Assembly: GCA_036250195.1 (NCBI GenBank)
Contig: JAVHZZ010000003.1
Coordinates: 333,833,875 to 333,897,874 of the forward strand
Source of the DNA: Mixophyes australis
Taxonomy: Eukaryota; Chordata; Amphibia; Anura; Limnodynastidae
Length of the DNA: 64,000 nucleotides
Reading direction: 5' to 3'
Shown: in pieces, positions 12,710 to 24,267 of the stretch
How positions within the stretch are numbered: position 1 is the stretch's first letter
Layout: each line of letters opens with the position of its first letter
Translations under genes and position numbers: made by a program
Notes under the pieces: generated by a model
The model's input: the letters and a program-made list of their open reading frames with translations, nothing else
Told to the model about the DNA's origin: nothing
Database searches by the model: none

Positions 12710-12995
12710 CAGTGGCGGATCCAGGAGGGGGGGGAAGGGGGGGGGGGCGATCGGGGCATTCGCCCCCCCTAGCAGCAAAAAGCTAGGTCCCAGCCGCCGA
12801 TTAAAATGGGAGGGGCGGGGCTAAATGTGGGCCAGCCAATCAGAGTGGTCCCAGCCGGCGACCACAACAGGAGGGGGTGGGGCCAATCGCTGTTGGAAGG
12901 CGGGGTTAACGCAGGCCAGCCAATCAGAGCAAAGGAGGGGCGTGATTATGCAAAATCGCCCCCCCCCCTAAACATAAAGTCTAGATCCGCCCCTG
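12710..12995. mobile_element. Non-autonomous hAT element (CAGKGGCGGATC family)
   Basis: The element is flanked by a perfect 8-bp target duplication, TTCCAAAC, at 12702-12709 and 12996-13003. The ends are inverted: CAGTGGCGGATCCAG on the left and CAGGGGCGGATCTAG on the right (reverse-complemented). The interior is GC-rich and contains two copies of 'ggccagccaatcagag'. Eight-bp duplications and CAG ends are diagnostic of the hAT superfamily. Confidence 0.92.
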
Positions 12996-13388
12996 TTCCA
13001 AACCACAAGTTTTAGACCTGTGCTGACTCTAAGTGTTTACTAGTGATACCCTTAATGAAAAAAAACACATATTACTTTCAGTTGTACTCTAACCATATCA
13101 GTGAAATTATGCATATTTCTGTTGCCAAGCAACAGTGACTTTTATTTAGTATGCCTATGAAAAATAGATATAAATTGTCATTTTTTTAGATTAATATGGA
13201 CATTTAGGAATTATGCTCTCAATATTATATATTTAAGTGATGCATATATTGTAAAAGGGAGATAGGACGATAGCCCGAATTACTCATTTCGAATTAACAT
13301 AGTTACACATTACTATCCTTATTACAAGAGGAACGTGTTCACTCACAGTTCTCTACATTGTTTCACTTCAGCTTTTGACCTAAAAATA
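12996..13388. other. Intronic sequence, nothing identified
   Basis: AT-rich and without features, between the hAT element and the SINE. Confidence 0.4.
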
Positions 13389-13715
13389 CACGGTGGCTTA
13401 GTGGTTAGCACTTCTGCCACACAGCACTGGGGTCATGAGTTCAATTCCTGACCATGGCTTATCTGTGTGGAGTTTGTATGTTCTCCCCGTGTTTGCGTGG
13501 GTTTCCTACGGGTGCTCCGGGTTTCCTCCCACACTCCAAAAAAACATACTAGTAGGTTAATTGACTGCCATCAAAAAATTTACCCTAGTCTCTCTGTCTG
13601 TCAGTATGTGTGTGTGTTAAGGAATTTAGACTGTAACCTCCAATGGGGCAGGGACTGATGTGAATGAGCTCTCTGTACAGCGCTGCGAAATCAGTGGCGC
13701 TATATAAATAAATGG

Positions 13716-13745
<30 letters not shown>
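13389..13745 (+). repeat. tRNA-derived SINE, full length
   Basis: The head has RNA polymerase III box A-like (TGGCTTAGTGGTTAGC, 13394-13409) and box B-like (GAGTTCAATTCC, 13437-13448) sequences. A central domain resembles 'gtttcctcccacactccaaaaa'. The 3' tail is of LINE-derived type (tacagcgctgcgaaat...ctatataaataaat) and ends in a (GAT)n run. Partial copies of the same family lie at 10360, 20528, 26415, 54225 (minus) and 56665. Confidence 0.85.
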
Positions 13746-13747
<2 letters not shown>

Positions 13748-14446
13748 TCTACTTTTTTTTATTTCCCTCTATTTGCAAAATGTAAATATGCCCAATCATC
13801 TATACAGGATTCAAAATATGAACACTATTAAAGCTTTAAAAAAAAACAAAAAAAACCAGACAAAGTGTGTGTACTATATTGCCACAATAATAGTGCACTG
13901 CAGATAATGGTAGTGGTTGGCTTTGTACCTAATAAAGGACAAAGAAAGCTTATCTTTGTTACACTTGTGGTCACCAGAACTCATGTAGAATAGCCAATGT
14001 ATGCGGTCGTTGCTGAAAATGAAGATCCTAAAGTTGTATTTGCCTCTCGGTTAACTTCTATGCAGAAGAGTAGGCAGCCCCATAATGATTATGGCATCCA
14101 GTTATCCAGAAGTGTAAGAAGTGTCCAATAGCTGGCTCATACGAGTTTTGTCCATTTGGGACTTTCTCAGAGAGATAAATATATTGCAAACTTATTATTC
14201 CTTTTCTATAAGTGTACTCATTTAAGGAAAGCCCATGTGTCAGCAAGTCCTTTTCTATACTGCACATGTGTCGATCTCCGGTTTCAGACTTCGTTTAAAA
14301 GAAGTGCATACTAGCACAGTCTTGTTCCATTAGTACATGTCCCATTACAAAAGTTCAGGACTGCGCATGTGCTGCTACGAAAGATCAGGACTGCGCATGT
14401 GTGTGTGGTTGCGAAGCAATTCTCATTCAAATAACCAGATATAAAC
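13746..14446. other. Intronic sequence with a short tandem duplication
   Basis: No genes were seen. A roughly 31-bp motif containing 'tcaggactgcgcatgtg' is repeated in tandem at about 14352-14402. Confidence 0.5.
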
Positions 14447-14490
14447 AGTGCTACACACTAGAATCCCACAATAGACACAAAAGAAGCTCT

Positions 14491-15464
14491 GGATAATGGC
14501 AAAGATGGGGTCCGCGCTTCTAAACCTATGTTTGAGCAGCCATAAGGAAGTGAATGGGGCTAGTCCTACTCCCCAGAATTATAATGGATAAATCAGGTAT
14601 TCCCAGGCGCAAATGTATAAAAGATAATGGCAATGTTAGTATGTTGTGAACAATCGGCTTGATGCCTGATTTATTTGACACAGTAAAATGACCAGTATAA
14701 AGTGTGCTGGTGCATGAAGAACAATGTGAGGTGTTTAAGACACAAAAAGTCTGTGGCTAATGCAGAACTTTGTATCTAATGCACGAGAGGATAAAACAAA
14801 AACAAAAACAGAGATAACTGAATAGCTGTTTCAGATATTGAGGTACACTCCAGAGCCTTGTGCCAATGAGTCCAATAGTCCTTAAGACTGTATGTGGATT
14901 AATTCAATACACAAAGGTTGCACTGGGATTTCATTGGTATATACAGTAAGTGTGATCATGTGCAGTGAGTTCATACACTTACTGTAGGACGGGTGACACC
15001 CAGAATCCGGACCAGGACTGTTCTGGGCGAAATCTCAGAATCTAGGCTAGTGGCTACTCAACACTACCGTCCTACAGTAAGTGTATGAACTCACTGCACA
15101 TGATCACACTTACTGTATATACCAATGAAATCCCAGTGCAACCTTTGTGTATTGAATTAATCCACATACAGTCTTAAGGACTATTGGACTCATTGGCACA
15201 AGTGTACCTCAATATCTGAAACAGCTATTCAGTTATCTCTGTTTTTGTTTTTGTTTTATCCTCTCGTGCATTAGATACAAAGTTCTGCATTAGCCACAGA
15301 CTTTTTGTGTCTTAAACACCTCACATTGTTCTTCATGCACCAGCACACTTTATACTGGTCATTTTACTGTGTCAAATAAATCAGGCATCAAGCCGATTGT
15401 TCACAACATACTAACATTGCCATTATCTTTTATACATTTGCGCCTGGGAATACCTGATTTATCC
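14491..15464. mobile_element. Insertion with 400-bp inverted arms
   Basis: The insertion is flanked by a direct repeat of 14 bp, ACAAAAGAAGCTCT (14477-14490 and 15465-15478). It consists of 95 bp of single-copy sequence (14491-14585), a left arm (14586-14992), a 74-bp loop (14993-15066) and a right arm (15067-15464). The arms differ mainly by one 9-bp indel (near 14854). The outer edge of the right arm coincides with the insertion boundary. No reading frame of note was seen. Confidence 0.75.
14586..15464. repeat. Large near-perfect inverted repeat
   Basis: Left arm 14586-14992 (407 bp) and right arm 15067-15464 (398 bp) are reverse complements; the length difference is explained by a 9-bp insertion in the left arm. 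The near-identity indicates a recent origin or gene conversion. A transcript would fold into a long double-stranded hairpin. Confidence 0.93.
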
Positions 15465-15630
15465 ACAAAAGAAGCTCTACTTAATAATCTGGTTATAAGA
15501 TCATCAATACATAAAAAAATATACATAAATCATGAAAACATTTCACATGTACAGATGGCTGCCTCACTCCCACAGAACCGGGTGGTAAATCCAGATAATT
15601 CAAATCAAATTAAAAACCAAAAGGATAGGC

Positions 15631-16080
15631 CAGGGCCCTCTTAAGAACATCTTGGGCCCCCGGGCACAGCAGTGCACTGGGGCCCCTATATATACAAAAA
15701 AAATAAAAATGATTATATATATGGGCCCTGCAGCCCAGGGGGGGCCCGTCAGAAGCAGCAAAAAAAAAAAAAAAAAAAAACCTGAAAAAAAAAAAAAGAA
15801 AATACTTACCTTGCGGTCAGCTGGCGATCTGGCTCCCTCCCTGGTCTCCTCCTCCGTCGTGCTCCGCAATGGATGTCGGGCGGCGTGATGACGTCACGCC
15901 CGACATGCACTGCGAGCGCCACAGGGAGGAGGAGACCAGGGAGGGAGCCGGATCGCCAGCTGACCGCAAGGTAAGTATTTTCTATAGGTTTTTTTTTTTT
16001 TTTATGCCTCCGACAGGCCCCCCTGGGCTGCAGGGCCCCCGGGCACCTGCCCATTGTGCCCAATGGGAAAGACAGCCCCG
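15631..16080. mobile_element. Non-autonomous hAT element with central palindrome
   Basis: The element is flanked by a perfect 8-bp duplication, GGATAGGC (15623-15630 and 16081-16088). The ends are CAGGGCCCTCTT on the left and CGGGGCTGTCTT on the right (reverse-complemented). Repeat R copy 1 shows the uninterrupted site. The centre (about 15799-15982) is an imperfect palindrome around TGACGTCA (15889-15896). Each arm carries a splice-donor-like CAAGGTAAGTA facing outward. Confidence 0.93.
15889..15896. promoter_or_regulatory. CRE-like octamer TGACGTCA
   Basis: A consensus cAMP-response-element octamer sits at the centre of the hAT palindrome. It is self-complementary, so its presence may simply reflect palindrome symmetry. 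Confidence 0.35.
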
Positions 16081-16433
16081 GGATAGGCGCCTCATAATGT
16101 ATTGCTTTCAGATGAAAATTTTACAAGTGTACCAGATATATGAAGAAACATGCGCACATCAGCAAGTTTGTAACGCATGATCAATCCGATCTACTTCTTA
16201 GACCTCATCTCATAAAACAGGGAAAACAGGAAACCATACATAGTGTAATCACGTAATGATATAAAACCAATGTGGGTCTTACGCTTGCTCACTTTTGGAG
16301 TGTGCAGTGCGGTGGTAAGTGCTACACACTAGTCTATTGCAAATAATAGAGCTCACATTTGCAGTATTGGGGGAATATATCTATGAACCAGGAATTTCCT
16401 TAATAAATGGTGTGGAGTATGTGTCAGTAAAAT

Positions 16434-16509
16434 GTGTGTGTGTGTGTGTGTGTGATGTCAGTAAAATGTGTGTGATATTTCAGTAAAATGTGTGTGATAT
16501 GTCAGTAAA

Positions 16510-16562
<53 letters not shown>

Positions 16563-16640
16563 AGTACAGTGTGTGTGAGATGTCAGTACAGTGTGTGTGA
16601 GATGTCAGTACAGTGTGTGTGAGATGTCAGTACAGTGTGT
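16434..16640. repeat. (GT)n microsatellite and TCAGTAmrrTGTGTG minisatellite
   Basis: Two (GT)n tracts (about 16434-16454 and 16511-16560) are interleaved with short tandem units such as 'gtcagtaaaatgtgtgtgata' and 'gtcagtacagtgtgtgtgaga'. Confidence 0.93.
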
Positions 16641-16650
16641 GTGGAGTATG

Positions 16651-18776
16651 TCATTGTAATGTGTGAGGGAAGTGGGGGTCTTAATTTTGGGAGGTAGGAG
16701 GGGGCTAGTAAATTAATGGGTGCTATTTTGTTTGTGGGGTGGTGGGGGGCAATATGATTTATTGGTGGGGCTGTTTGGAGGGAGCTAAATAGATTTATAT
16801 ATTAAAATGTGTTTGCTATCTAATGTCAGGGTTGGTTGGAGGGAAATAGATCTATTTAGCAAATGCGAATATTATTATTTTAAGTTGGGGCTGGAGGAAG
16901 GCCTAATTATAAAACGTGAGTGCTATTACTTTAACACTGGCACTGTTTGGAGTTTTCTAAATTGTATGTATTATATTTAGATTAAAAACAAAGATAATGC
17001 ATAATAAAATCAACGTTGTAACATTTGAAAAATGGTGATGTCTTCCAGGAACACTACAATGATACTAAATAGTATACATATATATATATGTAAAATACTA
17101 ACATTCTATTCTAGAAAGTACTCTAGAGAATATTATAAAAATCATATGTAAATAAGATCTGTCTTGATCTCATGTACTTTATACAAAGTTTGCAATCATT
17201 AATATAGATACAGTAATCCACTCAACAAATTATTTATAAAATGTCTAAAATACATACATGAATTAACATTCAACATGAAACAAAAAGGAGCAATTTTGTA
17301 ACTAAGCCGCTACACACTGGACAATTCCCTTTGTAATCACTTTTTTGGATATCACCCTCAGCTTTTTCACCAAGAGTTTAAGGTTTAGAGAAGTGGTGGG
17401 CAACAGACTCCTGGGGCCCCCGCTCCTCCATCTTCTGGGCTCCCAGCTCCTTCTTGTTCTATGCCCTGTTGGTCCTTTTTATCCCACCAGCACAAGCTCT
17501 TACTCCCTGCTTTAAACACCACCAAGCTTTACCTGAGGCACCAGCTCTCACCCAGTAAGAGCAGAGACCACAGGTGAGGCTTGGCGGGTCAAAGCAGAGA
17601 CTAAGGATTTTATGTAGGCTGAGTATTATTAGTGATGGGATAGTAGTAAATAGTCGCTGGAACTCCCAGTGAGGGGGGGATTTTGGGGATTTTGTGGGGT
17701 TTTTTTTGTTGAATTTGAGGGACATGGGGAATTTGTGGCTGAGTGGCCCAACGATGAGGAGAGTATTAGGGCAAGTAGAATATGTAAGAGGTGTTTTGGA
17801 GTAAATGGGCAACATTAAATAAATGGGCTTTAAAGGGCATATGGGGGTGTTTTATTGTTTTTTCTTACTTGCATTAAATGTATTGTTTTAATTAGAGATT
17901 AAGGATAATGTGCAGTCCTTTTGGTATGAGGTTCACCCATGCACCAGGAACCTGATTTATGAGAAGGAGAAAGATTTTACAAACTGAATTATATTCAGCT
18001 TGTAAAATCAGTTAAGTTTTGTCTACATATACTAATCCGCACATATATTCTAATAAATAAATAAATTCTATTTAAAAAGGTAAGATTTAAATTCTGATTT
18101 CCAAGAAGATTCTGAAATGGACTATAATCCTCAAAACTGCCATCCCAAATTACACATTTCTTTCTCTCTCTCGCTCTTATAAAGCCATTTAATTGAAATA
18201 AAGATTCCCCCTAGTGGAACTCCTTTAATAGCTCACCTAGCTCCAGGTTGGCACCAGTAAAATGAAAACCATAACTGATGTCACAGTACTGAACTCACTA
18301 ACATACATTCACGGATAACATACATTTTGCACATCCTGCCTCAATGCCATCACTGGTTTCTAGAGAATTATTCACAGGCTGAATACTGTGCCTCAAGCCT
18401 TGATGTGCCCCAAGCCTCGATGGTGTCACTAGTTTGTAGTGAATTGATGTCCTGAATATTGCTGTGGCTCACAAAATGGCTGCCTCCACTGCAAATAGGC
18501 AACAGGAACCATTTAAAACACTTTAAGCAAGAGATCAAGAAGGCCAAACAGCAGCCAACATCATCAACTGTCCGCTTTCTGATCAGGGGTGAAAATGCAA
18601 TATCCAATATCAGCCTTGTAGAAAATAAAGCAGATTATGCTTTCAAATTAAGGTTTCACTGCAAAAGTCACCTAATGAAAAGGGACAGGAAACTGGAGGA
18701 GAGAAGAGATGGGGCTGGCAGTGGAGTGGTGGCCAAATTCATTTCACAAGAGAAGCTTTCATTTCTTTTTCCACAG
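16651..18776. other. Intronic sequence, nothing identified
   Basis: No confident repeats or genes were seen. The region from 16680 to 16760 is G-rich; the rest is AT-rich. Confidence 0.4.
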
Positions 18777-18844
18777 CTTCATTTTCAGATAAGGAAAATA
18801 GGCTCATTTTCCACAGGAGTAATAAAACTCCAACCCGCGATCCC
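18777..18844 (+). other. Exon-like segment with strong splice sites (unverified)
   Basis: A 68-bp segment lies between a strong acceptor (catttctttttccacag) and a strong donor (GATCCC|gtaagtgc) on the plus strand, opposite to the MACROD2-like exon. The open frame reads LHFQIRKIGSFSTGVIKLQP and is unrecognised. It could be an exon of a non-coding RNA or a chance pairing of sites. Confidence 0.2.
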
Positions 18845-20527
18845 GTAAGTGCTATTTTCATGAGCAAGAAGCATATCATAAAGAGGGAAAATTATAGACT
18901 CGGGAATGTATAAACTGCAATAAGGTAAAAGGCAATTCCACACCATTACTGATAGCTGCAAAGCCTTATACATGTTAAAATGGGTTTAGAGGTCGGCTGA
19001 ATTTATAACAAGACGCCCATTCCTGCTGTCTGCGTAACGGAAATTCATCGGTAGCAGCAGCGCTTATTTGGCTGAAACATACCATGGGTTAGAAAAATAT
19101 ATATATGTATATTTAATATACTTCAGCTCTGAACCTGTGGCAGGCTCAGGCCTATGTCAATTACTCCCTTCAACCCACCTGTAAGACAAACCTTATGTTT
19201 CCAGAATTTGGATTCACAGAGAAAAACAGATCTGTGTGTCTATAAATATATTTCTTTAATGACTCTTCAATGCATCAGCTTTGGGGTTAATTTCATTTTA
19301 GGCACTCATTATTCAAAATTCATAATGTTTCCATTAAACCTGATGTACAGCCTTTTCTTGTCACTATTACAAAAGTAATAGAATTCACCCCGGGATCATG
19401 TACAATGTGTTATGCATAGATAAAAGCAGTATCAGAAATGCCTTTGAAACTGGGATATAATACTTTATCCTGTCCTGAATTACCGCATACATCCAGGATT
19501 TCCATTCAAGACATTCATTTGAAGATTAGGATTAAAAATAATGTAAATAGTACATGGTACACACTCTAATATTGAGATAGAACTCCTTTAGGATTAGAAT
19601 AATTTCTCTGTGAAACTTTCAGGCGATTAAAACCTTGTCACGGTAACTGGAATAGAGTTGTTTGACTAATTTATTGAGAATCATTCCACTCAAATTATTT
19701 ACCCTTTGTACGTTTTCTTTCAGCTGAAATTTGCCAGTTGTAAGTTATGCATAAAAATCAGAAGTCATGTCTTTTTATATACAAAATAGAAATGAAATAA
19801 ATTTGCCTAACAAATGAAGATAGCAGGTAAGCAGACTGCTCACTTAAGCCATAAGCAAGACCAGTGCTGCACTAAATCTGCACCATCTTCTCCCTGCACT
19901 CACACTGAACACTCTGAGAACTGACAGCCCGTTCTTCACTGATCACCTAATCATAGAGCCATTTTTTATGCATTCACCATGCAGTGAACGCAGCGCAGGT
20001 TACGGTAAGTGACCACCAGTGTGTATGTAGCCTAATAGCCTAGGGAGAGTCACATTATGGTTAACCTATGGAAGTATCCTCAGGGAATTAGAGGAGCTAG
20101 GAGCAATAGCGAAGCATCGTTATATCCAAATGAACCAAACATTCCAAAATATATCATGTAACAGCTTAAACACAGCATCAAGCACAAACATTTCTATGAA
20201 TATTTGCAACTCTCTATTGGCATCTGTTCTCATCGTGTTGTGCTAACTGAAGTACACAACCCCATAATGTCCAAAACGGAACAGTCATAATTTATATCCA
20301 TTTATACCATATTTTAAATACTTTAATAAACCCTCTCTTAGAAGCAAAATAATCTCAGTCTAGGGAAGGTTCATAGAACAGCTGGGGACCACAGGGGATG
20401 ATGGTAGTGTCAGCCTTCATCAGTTACTTCTATGACTAGTTCTTACTGCGTAAATCACTGAGGAGATGGCTCTACATCACCACTTTAAAATCATCCAGGT
20501 GTGGGGACCTTTAAAATGCTGTATGTA
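18845..20527. other. Intronic sequence, nothing identified
   Basis: AT-rich, with no recognised repeat or coding sequence. Confidence 0.4.
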
Positions 20528-20572
20528 CATCATCAGCAGCAGCTATTTATATAGCACCACTAATCTGTGTTT
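20528..20572 (-). repeat. SINE 3' tail remnant
   Basis: The reverse complement reads 'agattagtggtgctatataaatagctgctgctgatgatg', a diverged copy of the tail of the 13.4-kb SINE. Confidence 0.5.
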
Positions 20573-21074
20573 TTACATATCAGGACAAGGGTCTATTTGA
20601 AACCAAAAGGAGGACAGTTGGATGGTTACAGTAGGCACTGATGAAGCATTGTTAACAGCACCGTATAGTAGACTGTAAGCCACAACTGCACCTCAACTAT
20701 AACTCCAATCATCTTCATCCATTCCCAAAATAAAATAGCACTGTAGTTGTGCTCACACACAGATCCAGTTATTTACATCTGTAATGTTAGAGCAAATCCC
20801 ATATATTAATTGCTCACAGAGGACCTCCAAAACCAAAAGCAGTGCATGCCACAAACACCTTTGAAACAGAACTGAAAGGCTTTCAGAAAAATGTCTCCGG
20901 ACTTCACGTAATAAAATGTGACATCTATGCGCAGACCATGCTAGCACAGCCACCCTCTTTAATGGAGCTGAGCAGAGTTCAGCGGTGGGCGGAGCGTGGG
21001 ATTATTACCTTCTTACAGTCCCTCTGATCCTCGCCAGGAAACCCATCCAGCCCCAGCAATTTCCCAGCCTGCTC

Positions 21075-21140
21075 TATTTATCCAAGTCAATCCCCATATC
21101 TAAGCTCTCCCATTCCTGCTCCGACAATTCTAATGAGTGG
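21075..21140 (+). mobile_element. Possible L1 ORF2 C-terminal fragment
   Basis: The frame reads LLYLSKSIPISKLSHS, similar to the stretch (LP+LLYLFQSIPI) that follows the RT core in L1-type ORF2 proteins. The evidence is short and weak. Confidence 0.22.
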
Positions 21141-21180
21141 AGATTTTCCAGGAAATTATACTTTGCATGCACGTATAAGT

Positions 21181-21198
21181 CCCCCCCCCCCCCCCCCC
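21181..21198. repeat. Poly-C tract (18 bp)
   Basis: Uninterrupted run of 18 C, one of several of near-equal length in the window. Confidence 0.95.
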
Positions 21199-22255
21199 TC
21201 CAAGGCACACACATTTTATCATTTAATCCTTAAATGCCATATTTATTAGCAAATGGCTCATTAGCAACAGTCATTATTAAACATTAACAGTAACAGCCCT
21301 TTCCTCTTTCTTTGTTTTAAATGCTCAGTTTATTGTATTTACAGAACATGGCTTATTTATTAATTCTGAAGTGGTATTTGTTATTTTTGTTATTTGAAGA
21401 CTGTATAATCATTTTGACTAGAAAAAATACTGACCTAATAAATAATTATAATAAACTACATGTTCTGTAAACTTAGCGAGAAACTGTTGTTAAACATAAT
21501 TGGTTATTTTTAGATATTAAGGTGTTCAACTAACTATGTAAAGCGTTGAATGCGGATGTCCTGTAATAGGATTGGGAAATTCTAAACAGCAAATTAACTA
21601 CATATAATATGATCGTCATATCAATAGTTTACCAAAAACAATCCAACTATAATACTAACTTCATAAGAATGTGATCACAATAAAATCAATACAAGATCTA
21701 ATGATAAAATAATACAATTGTAATCATTTTCAACGCAAAATAAAAAATAAACTACATACAGAGGCTTCTTTCCCTAATTGTTCGAAAGTATTTTGATAGG
21801 CTAGATTAGCAATACATATTTGCATTGCTTGGTGATTTTAAGTGCCAGAGTCTTCTCTGACACGGTTTCACTAACTCGGACACTCGCTCTGCTCAGACCT
21901 CTATTATAGGCATTCTAGCCTCTATAATCTTAATTAAAGGTGGAACACACCAGGTGTGCTCTCTATACATACTCTTTCCTTAGAGTCACTGGTCAACGTT
22001 ATACGTAACGTCCGCGCAGTAAAGGCATTCCCACAGTAGGCCCAACAGACCACAAATTTGTTCTGCTTGTTGACGTTATAATTATTATAAAGTTGGGCCC
22101 AACACATAACTCTACCAAACCTACACAAATGTTAGAGATTTCCAAAGGATTTCTGCGAATAACATCAATCTCTCAAGAAAAATCTCTCAAGAAAGTCACG
22201 GATCATTCAGAACAAAAATGACTGCAACTTGATTTTCAGTGTAAAGCCACGGCCT
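21199..22255. other. Intronic sequence, nothing identified
   Basis: AT-rich; no coding sequence or recognised repeat was seen. Confidence 0.4.
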
Positions 22256-22424
22256 TCACCTATTGTGGAGTTCAGATCCCCACTGACTACACAAGCCAAT
22301 TATCCTGCACTGCTTGGAAAGCTGAAGCAAAACCTGGCTAAGTGGCATTTGTATAATTTATCCTGGTTTGGGCATATAGCGGCAGTGAAAGTGATCCTAC
22401 TTGCTATGATGATTAAACCCCAGG
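22256..22424 (+). pseudogene. L1-type LINE ORF2 fragment
   Basis: The frame LLGKLKQNLAKWHLYNLSW...GHIAAVKVILL matches the conserved region after the reverse-transcriptase core of L1-type ORF2 (pattern K-I+xxLxxW xxxxLSxxGRIxxIKMxxLP). It is a short fragment with no 5' or 3' end, and it runs directly into MITE sequence at 22425. Confidence 0.7.
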
Positions 22425-22505
22425 GGGTAAATTTATCAAGCTGCGGGTTTGAAAAAGAGGAGATGTTGCCTATAGCAACCAGATTCTAACTGTCATTTTA
22501 TAGAA
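22425..22505. mobile_element. Half copy of palindromic MITE
   Basis: The sequence gggggtaaatttatcaagctgcgggtttg..gaggagatgttgcctatagcaacc..tctaactgtcattttatag matches one arm of the full palindromic MITE at 48528-48704. The second arm is missing. Confidence 0.75.
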
Positions 22506-22920
22506 TGTACTAAACTAGAATCTGAGCAAAATTTGGTTGAGTCCTAGTGGGAGAAAACGCTATATTAATAAAACTTTTTAATATCATTTAATAAGAAATT
22601 AATAAGTTCATTTATATTTAGTACATGGGAATGTTACATAATATTAAGTGCAAAACGATGAAAAATTACATAACACTTAAAACATAAGTATGTACTCCAA
22701 TAAGAAGCTACGCAATAATCAAGTATAAAAAATGAAATGACACAAAAAAATATATACATAGAAAATGAAAATTGTTTTCTTAATCTCCAAATGCCCAGCT
22801 ACGGGGATATCATGGGCTTTTTATCTCCCATCCGAGCTATAGAGCAGAAGAAATGCTGCCAGTTGACACAGTCAGTTCATCACATAGCTGAACAGCTGAA
22901 GATGGAGACAGTCTATTAAA

Positions 22921-23225
22921 CATACTTGCCAACTTGCTGAAGTTGGCTTCCGGGAGCCTGTCAGGGGTGGTGGGCGTGATGGGGGTGGGGCTCCAAAATT
23001 TGCGCCATTTTGGCCCCGCCCCCGTGACGTAATGACGCAAATGTGTCATTTGACAGTAGGGGGGTGGAGCCAAACACTGTGATTCTCGGTGAATTGCGGC
23101 GTTTTGGACCTAATTCTGCCCACATCACTAGGAAGTGGGCAGAATTCTGCCAGATGCGGGATATTGCCACACTTTCCTGGGAGTCCGTGAGACTCCCAGG
23201 CATTCTGGGAGAGATGGCAAGTATG
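22921..23225. mobile_element. Non-autonomous hAT element (CATACTTGCC family)
   Basis: The element is flanked by a perfect 8-bp duplication, CTATTAAA (22913-22920 and 23226-23233). The ends are CATACTTGCCAAC and, reverse-complemented, CATACTTGCCATC. The interior is GC-rich with 'ggccccgcccccgtgacgtaatgacgc' type sequence. A relative with 7/8 target duplication is at 38527-38787, and another begins at 63938. Confidence 0.93.
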
Positions 23226-23233
23226 CTATTAAA

Positions 23234-24267
23234 AGGTGTGGTTTCTTCAGCAGGCAACTTGCTGCAAATGGGGTGTTTCGAAAAATATAAAATAAAATTG
23301 AGGATTTACTGGCCTATTAAGGTAAAGATATAGATGTAGCCCCTGAGAAACAAATCTGAGTTCCCAGTAAAGTGTACATCATTTTAAGAATTATTACATG
23401 GATTATTTAATTGACTTTTAGCAATTGTTTGCACTCTGTGGCCAGGTTTCAGTAATATCAATCTTGACAACTTTTCTTACTAATTACTGGTCTTCATCTC
23501 CCATGCAAGTATCTCCAAAACCCTATCCTTACCCCCTCTAGCAGTTGAGACAAGGTAGGGAAATGTAAATTCGATATTTTTCTACCTACATACCATTACG
23601 CATTTACATCAGATTCTTTAAAAATGCATTTATTATAGACAAGCAGGCCTGTACAATCCACTATTATTGGACACGCTTCTGAATTAATTTCCACCTCAAA
23701 AGCTACAAGATGAAAATCCTAACTGTGTGATAAATTAAGCTGCCAAACGAAATGGATTAGCGATCAGTGAAATTGCCTGATAGGCTGTCAGATCCGGTTC
23801 AGATTAGAATTCATCCTCTCCCCACCTGTTCATTAAGAGCCAAGTTCATGGCAACGCCAGTGACTGATTGCACGTTAACAAGCTGTTTATATGGGGAGGT
23901 GCTGCTAGCCCAGTCAACATGTCTATACTCAAACATTAATTTAGAACCTACGCTAATATAGTGTATTCCATACACATCCGCAATATGTAAAATAAATACC
24001 TCTGCCCTGAAGTTTAATTTTAAGAATGACAGGAATGAGACACCATCTAAAATTAAAATGTAACAACGCAAGTCTGATAGTTCTCCCAGATCCCTGGAAA
24101 CTTGGAAGGATGGAGCGCAGAGTAGGGGAAGTGTCTGAAGTGAAATAAATGCATCAGCAGAAAGAGCAGTATTGGAATAAACAGATGGATAAACTTGCAG
24201 GCACCCAGGAAAAGTCCAAACAGACAGTAATATAGCAATGTAAATGCTGTTCCTCATTAAACACACA
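23234..24267. other. Intronic sequence, nothing identified
   Basis: The 151-codon open frame on the minus strand (23811-24266) has no recognisable features and is probably chance. Confidence 0.4.

Larger units (their letters stand above)
14462..16317 (+). mobile_element. Repeat R copy 2, a nested insertion complex
   Basis: The whole block is flanked by a 15-bp direct repeat, AGTGCTACACACTAG (14447-14461 and 16318-16332), which looks like a target duplication of retrotransposon length. Inside it, repeat R is interrupted first by the inverted-arm insertion (14491-15464) and again by a hAT (15631-16080). Residual R sequence is 14462-14490, 15465-15630 and 16081-16317. A Penelope-like or LINE-type origin is possible but was not shown. 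Confidence 0.6.

Noticed and set aside
23811..24266. 151-codon open frame on the minus strand
   Set aside because: No start context, splice sites or recognisable motif; length is within chance for 64 kb and six frames.
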